The notes under the pieces were generated by a model. That model searched no databases, was not told the DNA's origin, and worked only from the letters and a program-made list of their open reading frames with translations. A stretch of 64,000 bases of DNA from contig NZ_JACJSI010000005.1 in the NCBI RefSeq assembly GCF_014698065.1, positions 1-64,000 on the forward strand, given 5' to 3'. Positions 1 to 9,900 of the stretch are shown here, piece after piece. A program made the position numbers and the translations under genes. Within the stretch, counting starts at the first letter, position 1, and every line of letters starts with the position of its first letter. This stretch comes from Nostoc flagelliforme FACHB-838 (GTDB lineage: Bacteria; Cyanobacteriota; Cyanobacteriia; Cyanobacteriales; Nostocaceae).

Positions 1-323
1 TTGTACAACCACTCATCTAAGGAAGCTGCTTCCCAAATTGGGTAGAAGTGCAAACCGATAGCGTTGGAGGAAGGAACAACTGCACCGGAGATGATGTTGT
101 TTCCGTAGATCAAGGAACCTGCAACTGGTTCACGGATACCATCGATGTCTACTGGAGGAGCAGCGATGAAGGCGATTACGAAGCAGGCGGTAGCGGCTAG
201 CAGGGTAGGAATCATGACTACGCCGAACCAACCGATGTAAATACGGTTGTTGGTGCTGGTGATCCAATTGCAAAACCGCTCCCATACGTTGGCGCTTTCG
301 CGACGTTGAATGGTTGCTGTCAT
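1..323 (-). CDS. psbA: Photosystem II D1 reaction-centre protein (5' part only)
   Basis: D1 is the thylakoid membrane subunit that, with D2, carries the primary charge-separation cofactors, the QB plastoquinone site and most ligands of the oxygen-evolving cluster. Only the first 107 residues lie in the window; the gene runs off the left edge. The start [17 protein letters not shown] is the usual cyanobacterial D1 N-terminus, followed by the first membrane helix (about residues 29-53, with [19 protein letters not shown]) and the start of the lumenal loop ([16 protein letters not shown], then [16 protein letters not shown]). A sigma70-type promoter and a leader hairpin lie just upstream. Whether this is the low-light or high-light D1 isoform cannot be decided because the diagnostic residue near 130 is outside the window. 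The family assignment is essentially certain. Confidence 0.98.
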   Translation of the reverse strand, partial: MTATIQRRESANVWERFCNWITSTNNRIYIGWFGVVMIPTLLAATACFVIAFIAAPPVDIDGIREPVAGSLIYGNNIISGAVVPSSNAIGLHFYPIWEAASLDEWLY

Positions 324-381
324 TGTTTTATAAGTGCAATTATTTGTGGATGAATTAGGTAGGTTTGACTACCTGTTACAC

Positions 382-410
382 ATCTTAAATAATTTATTGC
401 GTTTTGTAAA
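382..410 (-). promoter_or_regulatory. Likely psbA promoter (sigma70 type)
   Basis: Read on the minus strand, TTTACA (405-410) is followed after exactly 17 bases by TAAGAT (382-387). This predicts a transcript start near 375 and a leader of about 50 bases. The leader begins with a 6-bp hairpin (arms AGGTAG and CTACCT, 357-374), which could affect message stability or translation. TTTACA is the usual -35 of cyanobacterial psbA genes. No mapped start is available, so this rests on spacing and consensus alone. Confidence 0.65.
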
Positions 411-579
411 GTACTTTCAGAAAAAAATTTTCTCTTGGGATTTACGCACCCACAGAAAATCCCCAATTTACTGAAAAAGGGGACTTTGGATGATACGATT
501 TTAAATTTTAGATTTTGGATTAGACATTTCCAGAACCCTTAAGGTAGCCGGGTGAAGCCCCTAATCCCCAGTTCCCAGT

Positions 580-1254
580 TCAATTCGCCACTGCCTGGTT
601 GGATATTGACTCTACACCCACTTCTTGTAAAGGTGGACGCACAGATAAATAAATCAATGGGCCGAATAGCGGTATCAACGCTATTAACCAGAAAAACTGC
701 GAATTTTTCCAACCGCGACGCGCCATATCATCTCCCAGCAATGCGGGAAAGAGTAAGGAAAGTAGACAAAAATCTAAACTCATCACATGGATAAAGCGGT
801 TAGTTTGCCACTCTTGGACAAAACTACCCCAATCTCCTCCTCTTAAACCGTAGGCAACTAAAATAACTGTGCCTACCGTCAATATAAAACCAGTCACACG
901 AGAATCTAGCAGCTTAAGCAAGATATTCTTTTTACCAACAAACTGATTATTTGGTTCTCTAAGGGCTAAGTAGGGTAATAAAGCAAAAGCACCAACTGCG
1001 AAAGAAGGGATCACAAACAGCCAAGCAGGTATTTTTTGTCCTCTACCATCAATAAATACTACTGCGCTGTAAATCAGAGGCCAGATGCCCATGATGTTGA
1101 ATAGTGCTATCACTAATGGGTTAATGCCCTCCCACTGCCCAAGAGAAAGGTTTTTAATTAACTCAAATGTACCGGGTTGCTCAGGAGGCGCAAGGTAAAA
1201 AGCATAGACAACCAATCCCAGCCACAGCAAGCCAAAGGCGATTTTTCTAACCAT
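580..1254 (-). CDS. Conserved multi-pass membrane protein, unknown function
   Basis: 224 residues, strongly hydrophobic, with about six membrane segments (near residues 4-21, 45-65, 76-95, 117-136, 158-176 and 188-206) joined by short loops. The middle loop is basic (VGKKNILLKLLDSR) and one loop carries the acidic/basic stretch GDDMARRGWK before the last helix pair. I do not recognise a characterised family; nothing in the loops resembles a catalytic motif. It starts ATG (MVRKIAFGLLWLG), lies alone between psbA and hrcA on the same strand, and is separated from hrcA by about 120 bases, so it is probably its own transcription unit. Composition looks native to this genome. Confidence 0.8.
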   Translation of the reverse strand: MVRKIAFGLLWLGLVVYAFYLAPPEQPGTFELIKNLSLGQWEGINPLVIALFNIMGIWPLIYSAVVFIDGRGQKIPAWLFVIPSFAVGAFALLPYLALREPNNQFVGKKNILLKLLDSRVTGFILTVGTVILVAYGLRGGDWGSFVQEWQTNRFIHVMSLDFCLLSLLFPALLGDDMARRGWKNSQFFWLIALIPLFGPLIYLSVRPPLQEVGVESISNQAVAN

Positions 1255-1376
1255 AAAAGATTTAAGTAGTTTTAATTATTGATTTTGCCGCTACAAATTG
1301 GGCTATTTGCTTGCTATTATATTCATGATTCGCCTAGACTCGTAGCGGCTTTTTCCTGAATACCATCTCATGCGAT

Positions 1377-2486
1377 TTAAGGATTGAAGTAACTGAAAGC
1401 TTCCGAAAGATAATCAGCAGCAGATGCTACTACTGCGATCGCACTTTCATAATCTAGGCGCGTTGGCCCCAAAACTCCCACACTTCCTACGGGTATTGAA
1501 CCCCGACGATAGTTGGAAGAAATTAAGGTGCAGGTGCGTATCGGTTCTAATGGGTTTTCTGCGCCAATGCGAACCGTTACCTTTGGTTTAGCACCATCCT
1601 CCGGTTCTGGCTCCTCAAATATTAATCGCCACAGTTGGTCTTGTTCTTCTTCCAAGAGGTGGATAATAGTTTGTACTTGCTGTAACTGGGAAAATTCTGG
1701 TTGGCGCAAAACTTCTGACACACCGCGAACCATAATTTGGGTTGCAGTCGGCGCAATAGTTCGACGAGTCAATTCCGCAACTGAGTTTTTTAAGAATTCC
1801 CCGTAACGTTGGAATTCCTGATCTAGTTCGCTCCAGTTGAGGTAGGCTAATTCCAACAGACTTCGCCCCCGCAAGTGGCTATTCAAAAAGTTAGAAACAA
1901 TCTGTAACTCGCGATCGATTACCTCTGAATCGCGTTGTGTTTCTTCTGGTGTTGGCGATAAATCCATCAATTTAGAATGTGTCTCGTAACCATCAGTTAC
2001 GACAATCAGCATGATCCGCCCGGCTTCAATTTGCACTAATTGCAGATGTCGCAATAGCGCTGTAGTCGTTTGCGGCATGGTGATCAAGCTAATGCAACCA
2101 CTTAAGGTTGCTAAAATTTGTGCGGCTCCTTGCAGTAGGGTCTCTAAACTGCGATCTTCCCACTGGAGATGCTTTTGCAATGCTACCTCTACTTCTCGCC
2201 CTAAAGTTTCTGTTCGCGTCGCGTCTCGCAGAGAAGGTGTAATTAGTTGGTCAACATAAATGCGATAGCCTGAATCTGAAGGTACGCGTCCAGCAGAAGC
2301 GTGTGGTTGGTAGAGTAATCCAGACTTTTCTAAAACGCCCATCACATTGCGAATTGTCGCCGAGCTTACACCTAGGTCGTACTCTTCGACTAAAGCCTTT
2401 GAACCAACAGGCTCTGCTGTCGCAATGTAGTGGCGTACCGTTGCCCAAAGTATATGCTGTTGTCGATTTGTTAACTGAACTTCCAT
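1377..2486 (-). CDS. hrcA: Heat-inducible transcription repressor HrcA
   Basis: HrcA is a cytoplasmic repressor that binds CIRCE operators in front of chaperonin genes and needs GroEL to fold into its active form. The N-terminal winged helix is visible ([26 protein letters not shown], then [18 protein letters not shown] and [18 protein letters not shown]), followed by the GAF-like and dimerisation parts, ending [18 protein letters not shown]. Length (369 residues from the start chosen here) fits the family. The frame is open upstream to an ATG at 2510 that would add MPSAKHTI, but homology begins at [10 protein letters not shown], so the ATG at 2484-2486 is preferred. No CIRCE-like inverted repeat was seen here, and no groE genes are in the window, so its targets lie elsewhere. 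Confidence 0.95.
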   Translation of the reverse strand: MEVQLTNRQQHILWATVRHYIATAEPVGSKALVEEYDLGVSSATIRNVMGVLEKSGLLYQPHASAGRVPSDSGYRIYVDQLITPSLRDATRTETLGREVEVALQKHLQWEDRSLETLLQGAAQILATLSGCISLITMPQTTTALLRHLQLVQIEAGRIMLIVVTDGYETHSKLMDLSPTPEETQRDSEVIDRELQIVSNFLNSHLRGRSLLELAYLNWSELDQEFQRYGEFLKNSVAELTRRTIAPTATQIMVRGVSEVLRQPEFSQLQQVQTIIHLLEEEQDQLWRLIFEEPEPEDGAKPKVTVRIGAENPLEPIRTCTLISSNYRRGSIPVGSVGVLGPTRLDYESAIAVVASAADYLSEAFSYFNP

Positions 2487-2953
2487 TATTGTATGTTTTG
2501 CTGAAGGCAAATTTTAATCAAACTCTAAAAAAATTTGTGTGTTTAATCGAAAACAGAAAATATTAATAATTGATTAAGATAGCAAATTATATAACTATAT
2601 TATGATAAGTATTCTTAAAGCTCATATACATACAGCATTTTTTAAGAGTAAGGTTGAAATAGTAGCTAAAGTTTTCTGCAAAAACTGCTAGTTATAATCT
2701 ACCCTCACTATGCTCTTTTATAACCGTATTCTTGCATAATTTTGCAATTACAACAGTATTATTAGATACGTATTTTTTTGCAAGGGCTAATGCTGAACTA
2801 TAGTTTGGGCCGGTCAAAAATTTTTGTGCAGATGTACTTTATGCCCAAATCTAGACCTTTCCAGCAAGCCTCTAAAGTGATGAACTTCTGCTTTTAGCAT
2901 AGCAAATGCCAGATGGAAGGGTAAGTTCCATCTGAGTGACGTTTCTGAAAAAG
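2487..2953. other. Intergenic region between hrcA and the rhodanese gene
   Basis: About 470 bases, AT-rich. Both flanking genes are on the minus strand, so this holds the hrcA promoter region at its left end and the 3' end of the rhodanese transcript at its right end. I see no gene, no operator-like CIRCE repeat and no clear terminator. Confidence 0.6.
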
Positions 2954-3286
2954 CTAATATTGGGGAATTGAAGGGTCTACCAGTAGGGAATAAGCAGCAA
3001 TACCACCCGCAATATTTTGCACATTTGTAAATCCTTGAGCCATCAACCACTGGCACATCTGGGCAGAACGGATGCCGTGGTGGCATAGCACAAGTGTTTC
3101 AGCTTGGGGATTGAAGAGGGTAGGTACTTGATCTCCCCATTCGGCAAATTGACTTAAAGGTAGGTTGACAAAGCCCTCAATGCTAGCGATCTCCAATTCT
3201 TGTGGTTCACGCACATCTACTAGCTGAATACTTGGATCACTAGAAGAAAGACGTTGCGCCAGTTCTTCTACACTAATTTGATTCAT
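2954..3286 (-). CDS. Single-domain rhodanese-like sulfurtransferase
   Basis: A 110-residue stand-alone rhodanese domain. It starts MNQISVEELAQRL, has the substrate-side motif LVDVREPQE (about residues 22-30) and the active-site loop LCHHGIRSAQ with catalytic Cys68, then QGFTNVQNIAGGIAAY, which is the conserved C-terminal motif of GlpE/PspE-type proteins. The family moves a sulfane sulfur from thiosulfate or a persulfide donor to a thiol acceptor through a cysteine persulfide; the in vivo substrate of this one is unknown. All residues needed for activity are present, so it should be an active enzyme, probably cytosolic since there is no signal peptide. It is divergent from the DUF3352 gene at 3446. 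Confidence 0.9.
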   Translation of the reverse strand: MNQISVEELAQRLSSSDPSIQLVDVREPQELEIASIEGFVNLPLSQFAEWGDQVPTLFNPQAETLVLCHHGIRSAQMCQWLMAQGFTNVQNIAGGIAAYSLLVDPSIPQY

Positions 3287-3445
3287 GAGTTCCCTATCAT
3301 GAGGTTTTCGTAAACAGTCCTAATACTGTTTATGGTGACAGAAAATTTCTGCCTTGACATCAGCATCCATTCTCAAGGGGGTTGATTAATTCTGCTAGGC
3401 TTTCTGCTTAAATGGCTGTAAACCGTCTTTTTTAATAGGTTTAAT

Positions 3446-5104
3446 GTGAATAGGCAACGTTCATTTATCGGTTTTATCATAGCTGGGGCGATCGCACTGC
3501 TAGTAATTGCGATCGCAGGCTTTTATTGGTTTTTCGCCAAAAGTCCGGTTAATCTTATTGGTTCTACCTCTGGGCCTGGTGCAACCATATTCGTGTCGAA
3601 ACTTTCGCCTGTAATGGTTTCATTGCTGACAAATCCTGACCGTTTGCAGGCGTTGGAGCGTGAAGAGGAACTATCTAAACTCAAAACCAGTTTATTCGCT
3701 AAGAGTGGCATAGATTACAAACAAGACATTCAACCCTGGTTAGGGGACGAAATTACACTAGCTATCACCACTTTAGATATTGATCGCGAGCAAGAAAACG
3801 GACAGCAGCCAGGGTATCTGTTGGCATTAGCAACCAATCAACCCGAAAAAAGCCGCGAGTTTGTCGAGTTGCTATTTTCCAAGCGGGCGTTAGCTGGAGC
3901 AAACTTAGCTGTTGAACAATATAAAGGTGTAAAACTGATTTCTGACAATTCTCAACCAGAGCAAGACTTACTTGCTGGTGCTGTTGTTGGTGAAGGCTTT
4001 GTTTTATTTGCCAACGATCTGAAAGTACTACGAGATGCGATCAATAATGTCCAAGCGCCCGATCTGAATTTGACTAGTTCCGCCGACTACCAAAAAGCGA
4101 TCAAAGAACTGCCTAAAGGGGGTTTGGCTATAGCTTTCTTGAATCTTCCCATCGTGGCGAAATGGCAAGGGTTAGAGTTAGCAGAACAACTCTATAACAG
4201 CCAAATCATATCCTTATCTTTAAACCCCAAAGGATTACTGGCAGAAACCACCTTTCTGACTACATCAGAAACTGCCCCCCCATCTCCAGCGTTATCTAAA
4301 CCTGTGGGAGCATTGCAGTATGTTCCAGCATCAGCAGGTTTGGCAATTTCTGGCTCAAATTTAAGTCATTTGGGTGACAGTGATTTAGCTAAACTCTGGA
4401 GACAAGCAACAGCAACCATATATGGTTCTGAGGAAGATGTGATTTCTCGGTTAGCAAAACCCGTGGCGGATGTGCAAAAACGTTGGGGTATAAACTTACC
4501 AAAAGATATTTTTAGTTGGGTACTAGGAGAATATGCCATAGCACTGTTACCTGACAAAGAGCAAACAACTCCCCATTGGATTTTCGTGGTGGAAAAATCT
4601 CAGGATGTAGAACAAGGCGTTGCTCATTTGGATGCGATCGCCTCATCCAACGGACTCAGCATCAGTCCGCTGACTATAGATCAGCAAAAAATCTCCGCTT
4701 GGACAGAGTTAAGTACGACTACGAAAAAAAGTGATGTTAAAGGAGGATCGTTCAGCATTGAAACAAAAGTACGGGGATTGCATACAACTTTAGGAAATTA
4801 CGAAGTTTTTACTTCTGACTTAGAAACTATGGATGAAATTCTCACAGCTAAGGATAATTCCATAATTGATAATCCCAATTTCCAAGATAGTATCGCTGCA
4901 ATTCCCCTACCAAACCAAGGTTATGTATATCTTGACTGGGCAAAGAGCCAGAATTTATTAGAGCGTCAAATACCAATTCTCAAGTTAGTGGAAGTTTTAG
5001 GTAAACCATTTTTTAACAATTTGCGATCGCTCACAGTCAGTAATTATGGAACTGACACGCGATCGCTCAAAGGTGGCATTTTCTTCAAACTCCATAATTC
5101 GTGA
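3446..5104 (+). CDS. DUF3352 family membrane-anchored protein
   Basis: 552 residues. A short basic N-terminus (MNRQRSF) precedes one hydrophobic helix (about residues 8-31), so the protein is probably an anchored periplasmic or lumenal protein. The rest is the DUF3352 fold: the early block VSKLSPVMVSLLTNP, a QPWLGDEITLAI block near residue 100, repeats of alternating strands and helices, and a second SWVLGEYAIALLP block near residue 365 that mirrors the first, suggesting an internal duplication. The family is common in cyanobacteria and has no known biochemical role. The start codon is GTG (3446-3448, 'ttaatGTGaat'), chosen because it precedes the basic residues before the helix. A strong hairpin follows the stop codon, consistent with a single-gene transcript. 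Confidence 0.85.
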   Translation: MNRQRSFIGFIIAGAIALLVIAIAGFYWFFAKSPVNLIGSTSGPGATIFVSKLSPVMVSLLTNPDRLQALEREEELSKLKTSLFAKSGIDYKQDIQPWLGDEITLAITTLDIDREQENGQQPGYLLALATNQPEKSREFVELLFSKRALAGANLAVEQYKGVKLISDNSQPEQDLLAGAVVGEGFVLFANDLKVLRDAINNVQAPDLNLTSSADYQKAIKELPKGGLAIAFLNLPIVAKWQGLELAEQLYNSQIISLSLNPKGLLAETTFLTTSETAPPSPALSKPVGALQYVPASAGLAISGSNLSHLGDSDLAKLWRQATATIYGSEEDVISRLAKPVADVQKRWGINLPKDIFSWVLGEYAIALLPDKEQTTPHWIFVVEKSQDVEQGVAHLDAIASSNGLSISPLTIDQQKISAWTELSTTTKKSDVKGGSFSIETKVRGLHTTLGNYEVFTSDLETMDEILTAKDNSIIDNPNFQDSIAAIPLPNQGYVYLDWAKSQNLLERQIPILKLVEVLGKPFFNNLRSLTVSNYGTDTRSLKGGIFFKLHNS

Positions 5105-5111
5105 GATTTTC

Positions 5112-5170
5112 ATAGCAGTTCAAAGTGGAGAAGGTAAAAGAACTTTTTACTTTCTCCACTTTCTTGCTAT
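5112..5170. terminator. Long stem-loop after the DUF3352 gene (possible terminator)
   Basis: An 18-base arm starting AAAGTGGAG (5122) pairs with a matching arm ending CTCCACTTT (5162), with one mismatch and a 4-5 base loop; outside it ATAGCA (5112-5117) pairs with TGCTAT (5165-5170). The hairpin sits 18 bases after the stop codon but is not followed by a long T-run, so it may end or stabilise the message rather than be a textbook intrinsic terminator. Confidence 0.55.
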
Positions 5171-5301
5171 CAGATTCAATTTTACTGTTTATTAAACTTC
5201 TTGCATAAGTTGGTAAAAGGTTCTGTATTGTTCCCTTCCCCTTTAACCTTTACTTTTTTCCCCCTCTTGCAAAAAGCACTCTTGTAAGAGGTCTATTGAG
5301 T

Positions 5302-6342
5302 TCAGCTTCTTACAAGTTTCCCAAGTAAATGATTAATTTGAAGTTGCAGTTTTTCTCTTAATTGTTGCGCCTGCTGATAAATTACTGCACGCCTTTTGCT
5401 TGAGTGAGTATCTAATCCTGCTGGTTGCAAAGGGCTAATAGAGTAACGCAGACGAGTTCTCATTGCCCAAATTCCCATTGAGGGAAACAGAATTAAGACC
5501 AGCATCAAAGGTGATAGAGGCAAGAATGGTAACTTGACTAGTCGTTGCAATTTTTTGAGATTAACAGCCCAAGGATGGAGAAATTCACTACCGATGCAAA
5601 CAACTGGGAGAATGGGAATATGATAGCGATCGCTCAACTGAAGAAAACTGATATCAAACTTTTCTAGTTGATAGCGTCTTCTCCAACCTTTCAGAGGCCC
5701 ACGGATACCTTCGGGTGCATATAAGACTATTTTACCTTGTGCAATTGCTGCCTCAAAATTATCTAATTCGGCTCGTACACCACCTAAAACCTGCGACCAT
5801 TTAGGTGGTAGCCACCAAATCATCCAAGGATGCTCAAATAATACTGGATTTGCTACAGCTTGTAGTACCCATCCTCTGGCTTCACTTAATAAATAACCCA
5901 AGGTCAAAAAGTCCCAAGGAAAACACATTCCTGCGTGATTCATTGCTACAATTAATGGCCCTGTTGACGGCAAATTTTCAACTTGTTGCAATTCTGCACG
6001 AAAATAGTATTTAACAATGGGGCCGAGAACTTCTGAGCGAAAAGCTTCTTGATATTGGGGATCAAATTCACCAATTTCTCTTCGAGGTGGACGAAAACCC
6101 AGACGTAACCACCGACTTAGCAGTGCCAGATAAAATCCGCCAGGAATTAAAAATAATCCATATTCTAGATAATTCCAACCATCTTGATCGGTGTGATAGT
6201 GCTGCCAATGCCGATTAAATAAAATTAGCCAGCCTGGAGGATACCAAAGACAGAACCAATCAAACCAGCTAAATATATAGCCTCCACTTGGCATATTCTC
6301 CAGTTGGGTGTTTAAGAGGTTTTTGGAATGTTCATTAATCAA
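5302..6342 (-). CDS. PlsC-type lysophospholipid/glycerol acyltransferase family protein
   Basis: 346 residues. The core of the acyltransferase domain is visible: GPLIVAMNHAGMCFPWDFL around residues 129-146 (the His-Asp pair, His136 and Asp144), and VLYAPEGIRGPLKGWRRR near residue 208, the EG motif that binds the glycerol-phosphate acceptor. Hydrophobic segments lie before the domain (about residues 22-45 and 62-78) and near its end (about 270-290), so the enzyme is membrane-associated. Members transfer an acyl chain from acyl-ACP or acyl-CoA to lyso-lipids or related alcohols; the acceptor is not predictable. His and Asp are separated by seven residues rather than the classical four, which puts it in a side branch of the family. 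It may start at Met17 (MPSGGYIFSW), since the first 16 residues are polar and not clearly conserved. Confidence 0.8.
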   Translation of the reverse strand: MINEHSKNLLNTQLENMPSGGYIFSWFDWFCLWYPPGWLILFNRHWQHYHTDQDGWNYLEYGLFLIPGGFYLALLSRWLRLGFRPPRREIGEFDPQYQEAFRSEVLGPIVKYYFRAELQQVENLPSTGPLIVAMNHAGMCFPWDFLTLGYLLSEARGWVLQAVANPVLFEHPWMIWWLPPKWSQVLGGVRAELDNFEAAIAQGKIVLYAPEGIRGPLKGWRRRYQLEKFDISFLQLSDRYHIPILPVVCIGSEFLHPWAVNLKKLQRLVKLPFLPLSPLMLVLILFPSMGIWAMRTRLRYSISPLQPAGLDTHSSKRRAVIYQQAQQLREKLQLQINHLLGKLVRS

Positions 6343-6733
6343 AACAGTGAAGTCAAGGTAAAAACTTTATTAAAAATGCATCATAGCTTTATAGTTTTGA
6401 AGTTGGTATCTTACCATAGAAGTAAAATTAAAAATATGCTTTTCAATCCATTTTAGATTTACTTACTAACATTAGCGATGATTTAGAAATATTTATCACT
6501 CCAAAAAAATATTAAACAAAATTTATTATAGTAGGGCAGCACATCCGTGTGCTACTAAGCTTTTGTCATCAAAATATCAAGTAAAATTTAATATTTATTT
6601 TATATATCCCTTCTCCGGCGAACAGCTATTAGTAAACTTCGCCAAAAGATGGAATTAATAACAACTGATGACTGTGCAAATTCTTCCTCAAGCTGGAGAC
6701 AGATGGTGAGACACCTGTCTTATTCTTCCTACT
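6343..6733. other. Divergent intergenic region before the XRE regulator
   Basis: About 390 bases between the minus-strand acyltransferase and the plus-strand regulator, so it should hold both promoters. It is very AT-rich. A small perfect hairpin (arms AGCACA and TGTGCT) lies near 6538-6553 inside a 'gtagggcagcac...gtgctac' unit that looks like a dispersed repeat. No gene is evident. Confidence 0.5.
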
Positions 6734-6988
6734 ATGGAACTAGAAAAGACACTAAAAATTTCAGATTTAATCCGTGAACTTCGGCAGCAACTCCATCTCT
6801 CTCAGGAAAAGTTTGCAGCCAAGTTGGGAGTTTCTCTGCGAACAATCAATCGTTGGGAGAACGGATCTACAGTGCCTTCACAGATGGCACTAAAGCTAAT
6901 TGAAAAAATGTTACAGAACATGGGCGAACCAGGTAAAAGACTAGTGAACGAGTATCTCCCCAAAGCGGAGCAACGGGAGGACTCTTAA
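6734..6988 (+). CDS. XRE-family helix-turn-helix transcriptional regulator
   Basis: 84 residues, almost entirely one Cro/C1-type DNA-binding domain: LIRELRQQLHLSQEKFAAKLGVSLRTINRWENG, with the recognition helix LRTINRWENG, then the supporting helix SQMALKLIEKMLQNMG. There is no second domain for ligand binding or multimerisation, so it likely acts as a dimer of bare HTH units or through a partner. It starts ATG at 6734. The stop codon (6986-6988) is separated by one base from the ATG of the hybrid histidine kinase, so the two are very probably translated from one message. That makes this a candidate regulator in the same signalling unit, although nothing in the sequence shows phosphorylation of this protein. 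Confidence 0.88.
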   Translation: MELEKTLKISDLIRELRQQLHLSQEKFAAKLGVSLRTINRWENGSTVPSQMALKLIEKMLQNMGEPGKRLVNEYLPKAEQREDS

Positions 6989-6989
6989 G

Positions 6990-9900
6990 ATGATCGTGAA
7001 ACTACCGGAAAAAATTTTGATGATGCGTTCTCGGTTCATAGCTTGTGGTGTGATGATTTTGGCAGTTTTAGCGGCGTTGCTGCTGACAAAACTATTGCTC
7101 CCAGTCTTTGAGCCGAGCGTATTTACATTATTTTATGCTGCTGTGGCAGTCAGCGCCTGGTATGGCGGCATGAGACTTGGAGTGCTAGCGATCGCCCTGT
7201 CTTTTACAATTGCGCTATATTTTTTAATCGAGCCAATCTACTCCTTTGATTACCTCAACTTGAACGTGTTGATCAGATTAACCACGTTCTCGTTAGTATC
7301 CCTGTTAATTACTGCACTCTCTTCAGAGCTGCGAACTGCTAGAGGCAAAGCAGAAACAAGCCTAAAATTGTTGCAAAATAGCGAAATGCGGTTTAGCCGA
7401 CTGGCAGAATCTAACATCATTGGGGTCATGGTAACTGATATAAATGACGGCTCGATTATAGAAGCCAATGATGCTTTTCTGAAGATGGCCGGCTATACGC
7501 GAGAAGATTTATCCGCTAATCAAATGAACTGGCGTGAGATTACCCCGCCTGAGTATCTTTTTTTGAGTGAGCGTTCAGTAGAAGAACTAAAAACAACTGG
7601 AGTATGTAAGCCCTTTGAGAAAGAATACATTCGTAAAGATGGCGATCGCATTCCCGTTCTGCTCGGTTCTGTGCTTGTGGGAGATGCTGAAGAAACAGTC
7701 ATTGGCTTCGTTGTTGATTTGAGCGAGCAGCAAGCGGCGCTACGCGAACGCAAACAAGTAGAAGCGGCATTAAAACAAGCTAATGAACGGCTTAGAAGTT
7801 TTGTCAAAGCGAATGTAGTTGGCATTCTCTTTGGTGATGTGAATGGTAGTATCACTGAAGCCAATGACGAGTTTTTGCGAATTGTCGGCTATACCCAGGA
7901 GGATGTTCAAACAGGTAGATTACGGTGGACTGATATCACCCCCTCTGAGTATCAATATTTAGATGAACTGGCTATTGCCGAGGCAACAGCAAAGACTACT
8001 TGTACTCCTTATGAAAAAGAATTGATTCGCAAAGATGGTTCTAGCGTCCCAGTGGTAGTTGGCTACTCCCTTTTAGGAGAATCTCGCCAGAAATCAGTTG
8101 CATTCATTCTGGATATTAGCGATCTCAAACAAGCTAAAAAGGCGCTGAATCATAGTCAAGAGCAATTTCAAGCTTTTATGGACAATATTCCCGCCGCCGC
8201 ATGGATTACGAATGCAGACGGGCGTGTAATTTACCTCAGCCCAACTTATCTGGGCACATTTGATTTAGCAACAAATAAGGTAATTAATAAAAATATCTTT
8301 GAGCTATACCCGCCCCAAATCGCTCAACCCCTCTTCGATAACATTAGAATGGTTGCCGAGACGAACCAAGTTGTAGAAACGATCGAATCTGTTCCACGCA
8401 TAGATGGCACCCTCGGCGAATTTTTGGTCTATAAGTTTCCCATTGCTGATGCTTCTGGGCAACGCCTAGTAGGAGGAGTTGCAATTGACATTACCGAACG
8501 CGAACGCGCTCTTCGTGAACGTCAACTTGCAGAACAAGCCTTACAAGAGCGCAGTGAACGACTCAAACTGCTCTCGGAAACAACCAGTGATTTGCTTTCA
8601 ACCGAGCGCCCCTTGGATTTAATGAACACCTTGTTTAGCAAACTCTCGGCGCAGATGGATTTGCACTTTTACTTCCACTATCTAATCGATACGCACGAAA
8701 ATAAGCAAAAACTTCGATTAGTAGGTTGGAGTGGGATTACTGATGAAGTATTTAAAGCAATTGAATACCTGGAATTTAATCAAGGGATGTGCGGAGCGGT
8801 GGCACAAGAACGCCGTCAAATTGTCGTCAACGATGTGCTGCACTCTATCGATCCAAATGCTCACATTCTTCGGACTTTGGAAATTACAGCCTATGCAGGT
8901 CAACCATTAATTGCTCAGGGAAAGCTGCTTGGTGTCCTCTCCTTTGCCAGTCGCACTCGTACCCGCTTCACTTCTGGGGAAATTGCTTTATTACAAGCAA
9001 CCTCCGATCAGGTGGCGGTTGCCCTGGAACGTGCCCAGTTAATTGCTTCATTACAACGACGGAAAGAAGAATTGATCCAAGCTAATCGGATCAAAGATGA
9101 ATTTTTAGCGGTTCTTTCCCACGAACTTCGCACGCCGCTAAACCCCATTTTGGGATGGTCGAAGTTATTGCAAACCAAAAAATATGATGAAGTAACTACC
9201 ACTCGCGCTCTCCAAACCATTGAGCGCAATGCCAAGCTTCAAACCCAATTAATTGAAGATTTGCTGGATGTCTCTCGGATTTTGCAAGGTAAACTTAGCC
9301 TAAATATTACTTCTGTTAATTTGGCAGTTGCGATCGCAGCAGCAATAGAAACTGTACGTCTAGCCGCTGAAGCCAAATCGATCAATTTGCGATTTACAAT
9401 TTTAGACTTTCCTGCGGAACGCTACGCGAACGGCTACGCTCAGTCGAACGATTTTGGATTAGAAAATTATTACAGCAATTTGGATGACAATCTCAAATCT
9501 CAAATCCAAGTTGCACTGGAAGCAAACGAAATTTGCGATCCCAAATTTCTGGTGACAGGTGATTCTGGTCGCTTGCAGCAAGTCATTTGGAATCTACTTT
9601 CAAATGCTATTAAGTTTACACCCCAAGGTGGACAGGTAGAAATCAGTTTAGAGTCTATTGGTTCTCAGGCTCAAATTCGCGTCCGTGATACAGGTAAGGG
9701 AATTAGCCCAGAGTTTTTACCATTCGTCTTTGATTACTTCCGACAAGCTGATGGTGCAACTACCAGGAAATTTGGGGGACTGGGATTAGGATTAGCTATT
9801 GTTCGTCACATTGTTGAGCTACATGGCGGCACAGTTAAGGCAGAAAGTTTGGGTGAAGAACAGGGAGCAACCTTTACAATCATGCTACCTCTGATCAAGA

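Noticed and set aside
1377-2510. CIRCE operator (TTAGCACTC-N9-GAGTGCTAA) around hrcA
   Set aside because: I looked for the inverted repeat near hrcA and dnaK and did not find it; HrcA targets are probably elsewhere.
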